The translations under genes were made by a program, and so were the position numbers. A DNA stretch of 10,315 nt from an uncultured Dialister sp. (GTDB lineage Bacteria > Bacillota > Negativicutes > Veillonellales > Dialisteraceae). The notes under the pieces are model-generated. The model made no database searches. It saw only the letters and a list, made by a program, of their open reading frames with translations, and was not told the origin of the DNA. Numbering within the stretch: position 1 is the stretch's first letter; every line of letters starts with the position of its first letter. Location: assembly GCA_900543455.1 (NCBI GenBank), contig UQRR01000073.1, positions 1-10,315 on the forward strand, in the 5' to 3' direction. This document shows, piece after piece, positions 1 through 6,451 of the stretch.

Positions 1-108
1 TGCCTTCGGCACTTCCCCCGAAGGGGGAAGCAAGACGTTACGTAGCTAACGATTTCCTTAACTTAATAGCATTACCTTCCTGAGGAGAGGCGTGTTGGAT
101 TACTTTAG

Positions 109-143
109 GAAAACGCTGATTCTGCGATTGAATCAGCGTTTTC
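109..143. terminator. Perfect 14-bp hairpin, probable intrinsic terminator
   Basis: Arms at 109-122 and 130-143 (GAAAACGCTGATTC and its exact complement) enclose a 7-nt loop. Each 3' arm ends in TTTTC, so a short U-run is present in both directions, which allows bidirectional use. It lies about 150 bp beyond the end of the minus-strand ECF operon and is the best terminator candidate for it. The short U-run makes it weaker than the hairpin at the right end of the window. Confidence 0.6.
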
Positions 144-146
144 CCC

Positions 147-222
147 AGATCCTTCGGCTCAGTTCTCACTGTTCTACCTTTATATTTTAAACATCCGACA
201 TTTCACTCCGCTCAGGATGACG
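147..222 (-). repeat. Dispersed intergenic repeat, copy A
   Basis: Read on the minus strand this 76-nt stretch begins CGTCATCCTGAGCGGAG and ends GAACTGAGCCGAAGGATCT. The same ends and a similar interior occur at 9128-9205 on the plus strand, so the two copies are inverted relative to each other. Both copies are entirely intergenic. No open reading frame or transposase is associated, and the element is of unknown function. Confidence 0.75.
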
Positions 223-250
223 CGCGAACGCCAGTTTCTTATTTTTAATT

Positions 251-285
251 CCTAGTCACCAGCTATCAGTCACCAGTCCGCCAGC
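251..285. repeat. Heptad tandem repeat array 1
   Basis: Five imperfect 7-bp units in register, for example ATCAGTC followed by ACCAGTC. The array runs almost to the TAG stop codon of the ECF transmembrane gene at 290-292. It is one of several arrays with the same 7-bp period in this window. Confidence 0.65.
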
Positions 286-289
286 CACA

Positions 290-973
290 CTACAGTCCCA
301 GCTTCACACGTCCATAGATGACGAAAGCAGTAAGGAGAACAGTCAGCGCCATGACAGCAAAGTCTTTTCCTTTCGGTGCGACGCTTTCCATGAAGGTACG
401 CTTCGAGCCGCCGAAGCCGCGGAGCTCGAGTGAGAGTGCCATGGTCTCGCTGCGTCCAAGCGAACGGAGCATGAGCGGGCGGACGATGGACATGTAGCGT
501 TTCACCTGCTTGAAAAAATTCCCTTTCACTGCCAGACCGCGGCAGGCCTGCGCTTCGGAAACTGCTTTGTTTTCTTCGATAAAGTCCGGGATGAAGCGAA
601 GCCCCGCCGTGAACATGAAAGCGTATTCGTACGGCACCTTCAGCTGGCGCACCATGGAAGCGGTGAGGTCCTGCAGCTTCACTGTTCCAAGAAGGTAGAT
701 GAAAATGATCGTCATCCCCAGCATACGCAGGGCCGCGACATTACATTCCTTCACACTGCCGCCGCCGATGTACTCGATCACGCCCAGCATAGCCGCAAAG
801 ATGACAAGGGCAAGGAGGGCTTTCAGGTTCTTGATGAGTTCGCCGGACACGAGGAGGATCAGAAGCTCAAGGACGCAGAGAGCGGCAAGGCTCGTCGGCT
901 CAGAGAGGACGATCGCCCAGACGGCCGTCCCGAAGGTGAGAAGAATTTTGGTCAAAGGTACCAGATTTCTCAT
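290..973 (-). CDS. ecfT: ECF transporter transmembrane coupling protein (EcfT/CbiQ family)
   Basis: A 227-aa integral membrane protein that joins the substrate-binding S component to the paired ATPases of an energy-coupling-factor importer. Hydrophobic segments lie around residues 8-23, 28-44, 50-68, 82-98 and 205-221. Between the fourth and fifth sits the long cytoplasmic coupling region typical of the family, with both x-Arg-Gly signatures: CRG at 144-146 (usually ARG) and LRG at 184-186. These short helices contact the ATPases. The start is well placed: ATG at 973 overlaps the upstream ATPase stop by 4 nt (ATGA), with an AAAGGAGG ribosome site just before it. It is the last gene of the three-gene minus-strand operon. 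The family assignment is firm; the substrate comes from the S component and the leader, not from this protein. Confidence 0.93.
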   Translation of the reverse strand: MRNLVPLTKILLTFGTAVWAIVLSEPTSLAALCVLELLILLVSGELIKNLKALLALVIFAAMLGVIEYIGGGSVKECNVAALRMLGMTIIFIYLLGTVKLQDLTASMVRQLKVPYEYAFMFTAGLRFIPDFIEENKAVSEAQACRGLAVKGNFFKQVKRYMSIVRPLMLRSLGRSETMALSLELRGFGGSKRTFMESVAPKGKDFAVMALTVLLTAFVIYGRVKLGL

Positions 974-1788
974 TCTATTTTTCCTCCTTTCAGTTCATAA
1001 AAAGCACGGCAGAATGCATTCATATCCTTACAGTAGGGACTGCCGGGGAGCTTGCGCCCCAGACGGACGGCCGGCGGATAGGCAAGTCCCCAGTCTTCCG
1101 GACGGTTCTCCGCAGAGAAAAGCTCAGAGGGATGACCGTCGAAAGCGATCTCATGCTCTGCGATGACGATGACGCGGGTGCAGTCTTTCGCGACGATATC
1201 CATGTCATGGGTGACGAGGATGATGGTGATGCCCTTCTCCTGCAGACTTTCCATGAGTTTCATCAGGCGCTGTTTTTCTCGTCCGTCCTGTCCGCTCGTC
1301 GGTTCATCGAGCACGAGATATTCGGTATCCATCGCAAGTGCCGAGGCGATGGCGACTCGCTGCTGATCCCCGCGAGACAGGATGCGCGGATATTCCTCGG
1401 CGAGAGCTTCGGTGTCGGTATCCTGCATGGCGCGCGCCACGGCTTCCTCGAGCTCTGCGCCGCGTTTCCCCTGCTGATAGGGGCCGAAGGCGATTTCCTC
1501 TCTGACCGTCGGCATAAACATCTGGCGATCCGGCTGCTGGAAGACGTAGCCGATAAAGCGGCTGCGCTCAGAGGGTTCTTCGCGAGTCACATCTTTCCCA
1601 TGATAGAGGATCTGCCCCGAGGCTGCTTTCTCAAGTCCCGTCAGGAGGCGGGTCACAGTCGTCTTGCCGCAGCCGTTTCGCCCTGTGATGGCGACGAATT
1701 CTCCCTTGTCAAAGGAGAGGGAAATGTCTTTCAATACGTCCGGCAGCCCTTCCGCATAGCGGAAGGTCACATGAGACAGCTCAAGCAT
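970..1788 (-). CDS. ecfA: ECF transporter ATPase (second EcfA subunit)
   Basis: A 272-aa ABC ATPase that should pair with the ATPase domain of the upstream fusion protein to power uptake. Visible motifs: Walker A GRNGCGKTT at 36-44, Q-loop within YVFQQPDRQ near 81-89, signature region LSRGDQQR at 137-144, Walker B YLVLDEP at 157-163 (catalytic Glu162) and switch His194. The signature departs from LSGGQ, which suggests the two ATP sites of the dimer are not equivalent. A longer reading from an ATG at 1836 is possible, but the start at 1788 has an AAAGGAGG site 8 nt upstream and begins exactly where ATPase homology begins (LELSHVTFRY). It overlaps the fusion gene by 8 nt (ATGCTTGA), suggesting translational coupling. 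The C-terminal ~40 residues after the ATPase core are a short tail of unclear role. Confidence 0.92.
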   Translation of the reverse strand: MLELSHVTFRYAEGLPDVLKDISLSFDKGEFVAITGRNGCGKTTVTRLLTGLEKAASGQILYHGKDVTREEPSERSRFIGYVFQQPDRQMFMPTVREEIAFGPYQQGKRGAELEEAVARAMQDTDTEALAEEYPRILSRGDQQRVAIASALAMDTEYLVLDEPTSGQDGREKQRLMKLMESLQEKGITIILVTHDMDIVAKDCTRVIVIAEHEIAFDGHPSELFSAENRPEDWGLAYPPAVRLGRKLPGSPYCKDMNAFCRAFYELKGGKIE

Positions 1789-3268
1789 CTTTCTCTCCTC
1801 CTTTCGCAAAGGAATGAATGACCGAGGTTTCTGCATCGGCCAGATTCAGGAATGGTTTCTCGAAGGTCATCCCCACCTGCTCGAGTTCGAGCTGTGCCTT
1901 GTACATATCCGGGATGGCTTCTTCATAAATATGTTCAGTATACATGCGGCGCATCACTTCCTCCGGCGTACCATTTACGATGATTTCGCCATGATTCATG
2001 AGGACGAATTTCTTCGCATAGGGGAGCGCGGCCTCGAGATGGTGCTCTGCCACGATGACCGTGAGGCCTTCCTTCTCGTTCAGCTCGCCGACCATTTCGT
2101 AGAATTCGCGGATGCCTTCCGGATCAAGGGCCGATGTCGGTTCATCGAAGACCAGTACGTCCGGCTCTTCTGCAAGGACGGCTGCGACGACGAGGCGCTG
2201 GCACTGACCTCCGGAGAGAGTCGTCACCTTGCGGTCCTCAAGACCTTCGAGATGGACTTTCGCGAGGGCTTCTTTCGAGCGGCGGCGGATCTCTTCCGGT
2301 GGGAAACCATGGTTTTCAAGCGTAAAAGCCATTTCTTCCCCCACCGTCAGCGTGACGATCTGCGCCTTGTAGTCGGAAAGGATGACACCGATGGAGGATG
2401 CCAGGTCTGCGATATTGTGCTGTGTCACGGCTTTGCCATCCGTGAAGACCATGCCTTGCATCGTACCGCCGTAGTAGTGCGGGATCGCCCCTGCCATCGA
2501 CATGAGGAGCGTCGTCTTCCCTGCCCCGTTCGGCCCCGTCACGATGACGAAGTCCCCCTTGCGCACCGCAAGAGACACATCTTTCAATGCCGGCTCTTTG
2601 GCAAAAGGATAGGTGTAGGTCAGATGCTCTACGCTGATGACACCTTCTTCGGACTGCTGGAGAGACAGACCGGAATGATCACTGTCTACGGTATCTGACT
2701 CAGCCATGTAGTGCATGGACTTGAAGAGACGCAGTGCCGGGAAGTAGAGGAATGGCGTGATGATCCCATTGCCTACGCCGACCAGGGCCACCATCGGGAG
2801 CATTCCGTAGAGATATACCTTCATCGGGATCCCCATGACGAGCGTCAGGATGGAAACAAAGGTGAAGCCGGAGACGATCGTCGTCACGAAGCCTGCGATG
2901 GCAGGACGGAGGGAAAATTTCCCGATCCGAATCGGCGGTACGCTGTGTGCGAAGAAACCTGCCACATAGGCGCCGAAGAATTCCGAAGCAAAGTCGCCAT
3001 ACGGAAAAGCCGACTTACTGGTGAATACTTCCATCAGCGCTGCGACCATGCAGATGCCGAGGCACTGCTTGTATGTCGGCTTCGTCAGAAGGATCGCTAC
3101 CACATAGGTCGCGATCATCCAGTTCGGCGTGAAGCCTGCCACCGATGGCGAGACCAGATGCAGCAGCATCCCGATCGCCAGCATCAGTGTGGAAATCGTC
3201 AGCCAGCGAAAGCGCCCACCCCGCGCCTTGACAAAGACAATCTTCGATACATCTTTCACTTGTTCCAT
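1781..3268 (-). CDS. Fusion of TrpP-like S component and ECF ATPase (probable tryptophan importer)
   Basis: A 495-aa protein with two parts. Residues ~20-185 are hydrophobic, with about five or six membrane helices, and resemble the TrpP (YhaG-type) tryptophan transport family. The resemblance lies in the small helix bundle and segments such as AGFTPNWMIATYVVAILL (44-61) and MEVFTSKSAFPYGDF (79-93); it is recognised from memory, not by search. A ~25-residue acidic linker follows. Residues ~210-440 are an ABC ATPase: Walker A GPNGAGKTT at 245-253, LSGGQ at 351-355, Walker B VLVFDEP at 371-377 and switch His409. S components are usually separate proteins, so the fusion is notable. The start ATG at 3268 follows an AGGGGG site. 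It is the first gene of the operon behind a T-box leader whose specifier reads UGG, which independently supports tryptophan as substrate. The ATPase call is firm; the substrate is inferred. Confidence 0.85.
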   Translation of the reverse strand: MEQVKDVSKIVFVKARGGRFRWLTISTLMLAIGMLLHLVSPSVAGFTPNWMIATYVVAILLTKPTYKQCLGICMVAALMEVFTSKSAFPYGDFASEFFGAYVAGFFAHSVPPIRIGKFSLRPAIAGFVTTIVSGFTFVSILTLVMGIPMKVYLYGMLPMVALVGVGNGIITPFLYFPALRLFKSMHYMAESDTVDSDHSGLSLQQSEEGVISVEHLTYTYPFAKEPALKDVSLAVRKGDFVIVTGPNGAGKTTLLMSMAGAIPHYYGGTMQGMVFTDGKAVTQHNIADLASSIGVILSDYKAQIVTLTVGEEMAFTLENHGFPPEEIRRRSKEALAKVHLEGLEDRKVTTLSGGQCQRLVVAAVLAEEPDVLVFDEPTSALDPEGIREFYEMVGELNEKEGLTVIVAEHHLEAALPYAKKFVLMNHGEIIVNGTPEEVMRRMYTEHIYEEAIPDMYKAQLELEQVGMTFEKPFLNLADAETSVIHSFAKGGEKDA

Positions 3269-3303
3269 TTCATATCCCCCTTTACAGGATCGTATTCATC
3301 CAA

Positions 3304-3553
3304 TAAAAAATCCCTTCATTCCTCTGCTTTCCAGCAAAGGGACGAAAGGATCACATTCCGCGGTACCACCCTACTTGACACAAGGTCCAGCTCATCATCG
3401 GTAACGGCGATCTCCGGCAGTTCCTACCCCTTTCGGCTCGGGCTGCGCCTCCCAGGCCCATTCACATAGCTGTCGCACCGGACTTGCACTCTCCGCCGGC
3501 TCCCTGAAGCGCCATCACTATCCTACTCTTCCTGTTCCAAGGCTTTCTTTGTT
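3304..3553 (-). promoter_or_regulatory. T-box leader, probable tryptophan specificity
   Basis: The minus-strand transcript holds a complete T-box leader of about 250 nt. The hallmark AGGGTGGTACCGCG is perfect (plus-strand coordinates 3359-3372). The Stem I region contains GUGAAUGGGCCUGGGAG, which matches the family pattern GAA-codon-ACCUUUGAG and places UGG (3460-3458) as the specifier codon. Flanking strands GCGCUUCAGG and CCUGGGAGGCGC can close the helix below the specifier loop. The leader ends in an intrinsic terminator (3304-3351): arms AUCCUUUC and GAAGGGAU, then six U. In such leaders uncharged tRNA, here tRNA-Trp, pairs with the specifier and the T-box bulge to prevent termination. 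The ECF fusion gene begins 36 nt downstream, so transporter expression should rise when tryptophan is short. Confidence 0.92.
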
Positions 3554-3559
3554 TCACTT

Positions 3560-3588
3560 ACTATAGCACGAGGACGTAGCAGTGTCAA
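3560..3588 (-). promoter_or_regulatory. Sigma-A-type promoter of the ECF operon
   Basis: On the minus strand a perfect TTGACA (3588-3583) and a TATAGT (3565-3560) are separated by 17 bp. Transcription would start near 3553, at the beginning of the T-box leader. Both hexamers and the spacing are the same as in the methionine T-box promoter at 5411-5439. Confidence 0.85.
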
Positions 3589-3613
3589 ATCGTTTTTGGG
3601 AAATGGGGAGAGT

Positions 3614-3669
3614 AGACTGGTCACTTGTGACTGGTGACTGGTAGCTAGGGATGAGTGGCTAGGGATTAG
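3614..3669. repeat. Heptad tandem repeat array 2
   Basis: Eight imperfect 7-bp units in unbroken register. Examples are TGACTGG (3628-3634 and again 3635-3641), TAGCTAG (3642-3648) and GGATTAG (3663-3669). Position 7 is G in every unit and position 5 is T in seven of eight. Confidence 0.8.
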
Positions 3670-3741
3670 GGGTGCGATACGAGAAAACCGCTGGTTTCAA
3701 ACCTCCGCGGCGCTTCTATATTTTTATGCGCTGCACCACAG

Positions 3742-3790
3742 CCTTGAACCTTGAACCTTGAATACTGAACCCTGGATACTGAAGTTTGAA
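3742..3790. repeat. Heptad tandem repeat array 3
   Basis: Seven 7-bp units in register: CCTTGAA three times (3742-3762), then variants including TACTGAA (3763-3769 and 3777-3783) and GTTTGAA (3784-3790). The unit differs from array 2 although the period is the same. Confidence 0.85.
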
Positions 3791-3795
3791 AGCAG

Positions 3796-3842
3796 GGATG
3801 CGTGGCTAGCCAAGTGACTGGTGCCTAGTGACTTGTAACTTG
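3796..3842. repeat. Heptad tandem repeat array 4
   Basis: Two units (GGATGCG, TGGCTAG; 3796-3809), a 5-nt break, then four units in register (3815-3842) such as TGACTGG and TGCCTAG. The unit type is the same as array 2, from which it is separated by array 3. Confidence 0.7.
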
Positions 3843-3850
3843 AATACTAC

Positions 3851-3890
3851 CTTCGGGCATCGCCCTATATATATTCGCGGCGAAGCCGCC
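3851..3890. repeat. Palindromic GC-rich intergenic element
   Basis: Two small hairpins flank an alternating TA run: GGGC-ATC-GCCC at 3855-3865 and GCGGC-GAA-GCCGC at 3877-3889. It resembles the short palindromic units found in many bacterial intergenic regions. On the minus strand it follows the ThrE-like gene and could act as an mRNA 3' stabiliser, but it lacks a U-run and is not a standard terminator. Confidence 0.5.
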
Positions 3891-3893
3891 ACC

Positions 3894-3921
3894 TTCATTC
3901 CTCATTCCTCATTCCTAATAG
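3894..3921. repeat. Heptad tandem repeat array 5
   Basis: Four 7-bp units: TTCATTC, CTCATTC twice, and CTAATAG. The last unit ends at 3921, immediately next to the stop codon (3922-3924) of the minus-strand ThrE-like gene. Confidence 0.75.
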
Positions 3922-5283
3922 TTATCCTCTTCCGCTCGCCTTGTCCAGATCCGCTGCTTTCCGGATATCCGCTTCTATGCCATCTCTTCGTTTGAGGAGC
4001 TTCTCCAGATTCTTCCGCTTCGATCGCTCGATGTACTGATGCGCGATCGCATCCGGGAGAGTCGCGCCAAGAGAGAGCCCCAGAATGATAAGCATCGCCT
4101 CGACACCTGTTTTGAAAGCCGTCAGCAGCTCGATCAGATCGATCTGTCCGATATCAATGATGGCAAACAGGAAACGATAGAGTAGCACGCCAGGGATCAG
4201 CGGAATGATCGCCGGTATCGTGACCACAAAGACAGGCGCATGGAAGTAGCGGGAGACAGTGAAATAGAAGACAGAGAGCAGCGCGGCTCCGAGGAAGGAG
4301 GCGCTCGCCATCCCCATATGGAAGGAGACCATCAGAATATTTCTCGTATCCACCGTGAGGACGGCCCCGAGGCAGGCTGCGACGATATAGCGCTTCGGCA
4401 CATTGAACATGATAGAAAAGCCCAGTGCTGCCATAGCGGCTGCCAGTGCCTGCATGATGTACAAATGCTCCGGCGCTATCGGTACTTCTGTGAAGCTGGG
4501 GACATTCGTCAGGCTGACCGCTCCTGCGATCCCGAAGGTCATTGCCAGCATGATGAGGACTGTGTGCGTGAATCGAGTCATTCCGGATGTCAAGTAGCTG
4601 TTCAGGAAATCATCGACACTATTGATGAGCGGTACGCCGGGGATCAAGGTGAGCGCAGAGGCCACCACAGGAAGGAACGGATTCGTCGCCCCCGGAAGAT
4701 ACATCGTCCCATAGGCCGTGAGCGTCGCAAAGAAAGCGGAAATCGCAATGGTGACATACCCATTCACCTCCAGCCGGTTGCAGGCGTATTTCACGAGCGC
4801 CCCCACCATCGCCGCCAGCATGGTGAAGAGCGCATCGACAGCATGCCCGCCGAAAATCAGACAGAATGCTGCTGATGCCAGTCCGATGGCCAGAATGACC
4901 ATCCACTCCGGATAAATGCGATTTCTAAAATTCTGCCTGATGTAATTCAGGCGAAGGCGGAAATTATCATACGACTCATTTTTATACAGTGCTTCCCAGC
5001 TGGCCTCACTCGTCTGCAGAAGAGCCGTCATATTGATGCCATGGCGGTAGCACTTGCGGAACATCGTATAGGCCTTTTCCCCATCATCGACATTGATCAT
5101 GATGGTGGAATAGGTGATATGGATCTGTACATCTTCCCAATAAATCCCCAAGCATGCCGCCGTGCGGAGCATATCACGCACGATGCGCTTACTCCCCGCG
5201 CCGCTCTCCATCATGAGCTGCCCCGTATCCAGGATGAGCTTCATCTTGCTTCGGATGGAAAGAGAAGAATTGGATATTTTCAT
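3922..5283 (-). CDS. ThrE-family membrane exporter (threonine/serine or YjjPB-like)
   Basis: A 453-aa multi-spanning membrane protein of the ThrE family. A ~120-residue soluble N-terminal part carries the family pattern near 18-38 (LDTGQLMMESGAGSKRIVRD). About ten hydrophobic segments follow from residue ~126 to ~410, and the tail is charged (415-453). Each half has a matching LIPGV motif, at 213-217 and 362-366, consistent with the two-module architecture that other bacteria encode as separate YjjP- and YjjB-type proteins. Known members export threonine/serine or, for YjjPB, succinate; which applies here cannot be read from sequence. I chose the ATG at 5283 (weak GAGGT site upstream) because family homology starts there. 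A 55-residue longer reading would run through the promoter regions of both divergent genes. It stands alone between two T-box-controlled units. Confidence 0.88.
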   Translation of the reverse strand: MKISNSSLSIRSKMKLILDTGQLMMESGAGSKRIVRDMLRTAACLGIYWEDVQIHITYSTIMINVDDGEKAYTMFRKCYRHGINMTALLQTSEASWEALYKNESYDNFRLRLNYIRQNFRNRIYPEWMVILAIGLASAAFCLIFGGHAVDALFTMLAAMVGALVKYACNRLEVNGYVTIAISAFFATLTAYGTMYLPGATNPFLPVVASALTLIPGVPLINSVDDFLNSYLTSGMTRFTHTVLIMLAMTFGIAGAVSLTNVPSFTEVPIAPEHLYIMQALAAAMAALGFSIMFNVPKRYIVAACLGAVLTVDTRNILMVSFHMGMASASFLGAALLSVFYFTVSRYFHAPVFVVTIPAIIPLIPGVLLYRFLFAIIDIGQIDLIELLTAFKTGVEAMLIILGLSLGATLPDAIAHQYIERSKRKNLEKLLKRRDGIEADIRKAADLDKASGRG

Positions 5284-5318
5284 AGTTAGACCTCGTATAT
5301 AAAAAATCTTTTCTTTAA

Positions 5319-5346
5319 ATTCTAATGCACGTATGAAAAAAAGCAA
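5319..5346 (-). promoter_or_regulatory. Candidate promoter of the ThrE-like gene
   Basis: On the minus strand TTGCTT (5346-5341) and TAGAAT (5324-5319) are 16 bp apart. The -10 matches consensus at five of six positions, while the -35 is weak. It lies about 35 bp before the chosen start codon. Confidence 0.5.
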
Positions 5347-5410
5347 GAGCAGAATGGTAAAAAGCGGAAAACCAAGGTCAAGGCGTCCTAAAAAATGCCT
5401 TCCCATCCAT

Positions 5411-5439
5411 TTGACACTCCCCCGCTCATATGCTATAGT
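5411..5439 (+). promoter_or_regulatory. Sigma-A-type promoter of the methionine T-box transcript
   Basis: TTGACA at 5411-5416 and TATAGT at 5434-5439 with a 17-bp spacer. The expected start is near 5446, just before the T-box Stem I. It diverges from the ThrE-like gene promoter. Confidence 0.87.
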
Positions 5440-5445
5440 TACATA

Positions 5446-5711
5446 CAATTACACAGTGGCAATGAAGAGAAGAGTACGCAGAGACGGCATTCAAAGAGAG
5501 CTTCGTATGGTGAAAAGAAGCATTGAGATATCTGCAGAAGATGGACTCCGAGCCAGGAAGGCTGAATCATGAAGCATCCCGGGGACGCCCGATACAGCGC
5601 GAGGGTATCAAGGCTTTGCCGGCGTACCTGTGAAGACCCGTGCAGCGATGCATGAGTGAAATTGGGTGGTACCACGAATCTTTCGTCCCTAGAGGGATGA
5701 AGGATTTTTTT
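5446..5711 (+). promoter_or_regulatory. T-box leader, probable methionine specificity
   Basis: A ~265-nt T-box leader. The T-box is UGGGUGGUACCACG (5663-5676), a common variant of the consensus. Stem I shows a GCUUC/GAAGC hairpin with the usual GGUG-containing loop (5500-5522). Next comes GAAGAUGGACUCCGAG; counting back nine nucleotides from the GAG end, as in the family pattern, gives AUG (5541-5543) as specifier. A shift of one base would read UGG, so the Met call also leans on the methionine genes downstream. The terminator (5677-5711) pairs AAUCUUUC with GAAGGAUU and UCCC with GGGA around a UAGA loop, followed by seven U. Uncharged tRNA-Met would relieve termination, inducing the reactivation protein and possibly metH and metF when methionine is short. 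Confidence 0.9.
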
Positions 5712-5750
5712 ATTGATTTTTCCGTTTTTCAGGCTTCCAAAGGAGACCCT

Positions 5751-6416
5751 ATGCCACTATTCAACGGAACATTGTTCCAGATCGATCAAAAAGAAATGAT
5801 GCGCTATGCGGGACTCTCTCCGAAGGTGAAGGAATTTCCCCAAGACGCCATCGACAGCGCCATCAGGGAAGCGCTTGCCCTCGCCGAGCCGAGAGGAATC
5901 TGGCAGATCCTCCCCTACGACCCGGAAAACGGGACGATCGGCGGAGCGCATCCGCTGACCCTCACCGGCCGCTCGATCTTGAAGCACCTTTCCCATGCCT
6001 GGTCCGTCGGCGTACTCGCTGTCACGGTGGGTGAAGAAATCGAGAAGGCATCCGGTGCGCATTTTAAGAACGGCGAGTACCTGCGGGGGCTTCTCCTCGA
6101 TGCCGCCGCGACCGCTGCCGTCGAGCACCTCGCTGATCAGGTCGATGCCCTGATCCAGAGAGAGGCCGCGCGAAGCGGACAGCATACGGTCTGGCGCTTC
6201 TCCCCCGGCTACGGGGACTGGCCTGTCACGCAGCAGCCTGATTTCTGCCGCGCGATCGGTGCAGAAACGATCGGTATCCATGTGACCGACCACGCCATGC
6301 TTTTCCCGAGGAAGTCCGTCTCTGCCATCATCGGCATCTCTCAATGCAGCGCCCGCCCCGCTCCGGCGAAATGCCGGGCGTGCGGACTCATGAGCTGTCC
6401 ATTTCGGAATCTATAA
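5751..6416 (+). CDS. Stand-alone MetH reactivation (AdoMet-binding) domain protein
   Basis: A 221-aa soluble protein matching the C-terminal activation domain of cobalamin-dependent methionine synthase, which binds AdoMet and re-methylates cobalamin after it oxidises. The diagnostic motif is RFSPGYGDWP (149-158), followed by the family's MLFPRKSVSAIIGI segment (183-196). It is encoded apart from MetH, whose gene downstream lacks exactly this domain. The C-terminus has four cysteines, C199, C208, C211 and C216, in a C-x8-C-x2-C-x4-C spacing that could bind a metal or metal-sulfur centre (inference). The start ATG at 5751 follows AAAGGAG; an earlier GTG in frame at 5640 lies inside the T-box leader and would translate through the terminator. 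It is the first gene after the Met T-box, and metH starts 221 nt downstream. Confidence 0.9.
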   Translation: MPLFNGTLFQIDQKEMMRYAGLSPKVKEFPQDAIDSAIREALALAEPRGIWQILPYDPENGTIGGAHPLTLTGRSILKHLSHAWSVGVLAVTVGEEIEKASGAHFKNGEYLRGLLLDAAATAAVEHLADQVDALIQREAARSGQHTVWRFSPGYGDWPVTQQPDFCRAIGAETIGIHVTDHAMLFPRKSVSAIIGISQCSARPAPAKCRACGLMSCPFRNL

Positions 6417-6451
6417 TATAGGTAACGGGGAGACATCAGACTCTCTCGTAT

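Larger units (their letters stand above)
1..289. other. Non-coding gap downstream of the ECF operon
   Basis: I see no convincing gene here. The gap starts with two small palindromes: a TGCC/GGCA hairpin at 1-11 and an 8-bp GC-rich hairpin at 12-30 (arms CTTCCCCC and GGGGGAAG around GAA). These are followed by a terminator-like hairpin (109-143), one copy of a dispersed repeat (147-222) and a heptad repeat array (251-285) running up to the stop codon of the ECF transmembrane gene. Any gene to the left lies outside the window. Confidence 0.7.
3589..3921. other. Repeat-filled gap between the ECF promoter and the ThrE-like gene
   Basis: No gene is visible. Most of the gap is heptad repeat arrays (3614-3669, 3742-3790, 3796-3842, 3894-3921), plus a palindromic element at 3851-3890. 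A small imperfect hairpin, GAAAACC and GGTTTC around GCT, lies near 3682-3698. Transcripts of the minus-strand ThrE-like gene would run into this region, but I found no hairpin with a clear U-run for it. Confidence 0.7.

Noticed and set aside
1789..1836. 16-residue upstream start of the second ECF ATPase
   Set aside because: It lies within the coding end of the fusion gene. The ATG at 1788 has the better ribosome site and matches the domain start.
2711..3469. Long plus-strand open frame opposite the fusion gene
   Set aside because: It lies antisense to well-supported transporter sequence and runs into the T-box leader. Its translation is rich in charged residues without domain features, as expected of a shadow frame.
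3614..3921. CRISPR array
   Set aside because: The repeat unit is 7 bp and there are no spacers of constant length between longer direct repeats.
5284..5448. 55-residue N-terminal extension of the ThrE-like protein
   Set aside because: It would cover the gene's own candidate promoter and the divergent T-box promoter, has no ribosome site, and lies outside the family homology.
5446..5711. SAM riboswitch (S-box) before the methionine genes
   Set aside because: The T-box consensus, Stem I features and terminator explain the leader fully; I saw no S-box core.
5640..5750. GTG start upstream of the reactivation protein
   Set aside because: It lies inside the T-box antiterminator/terminator region; the ATG at 5751 has a strong AAAGGAG site.
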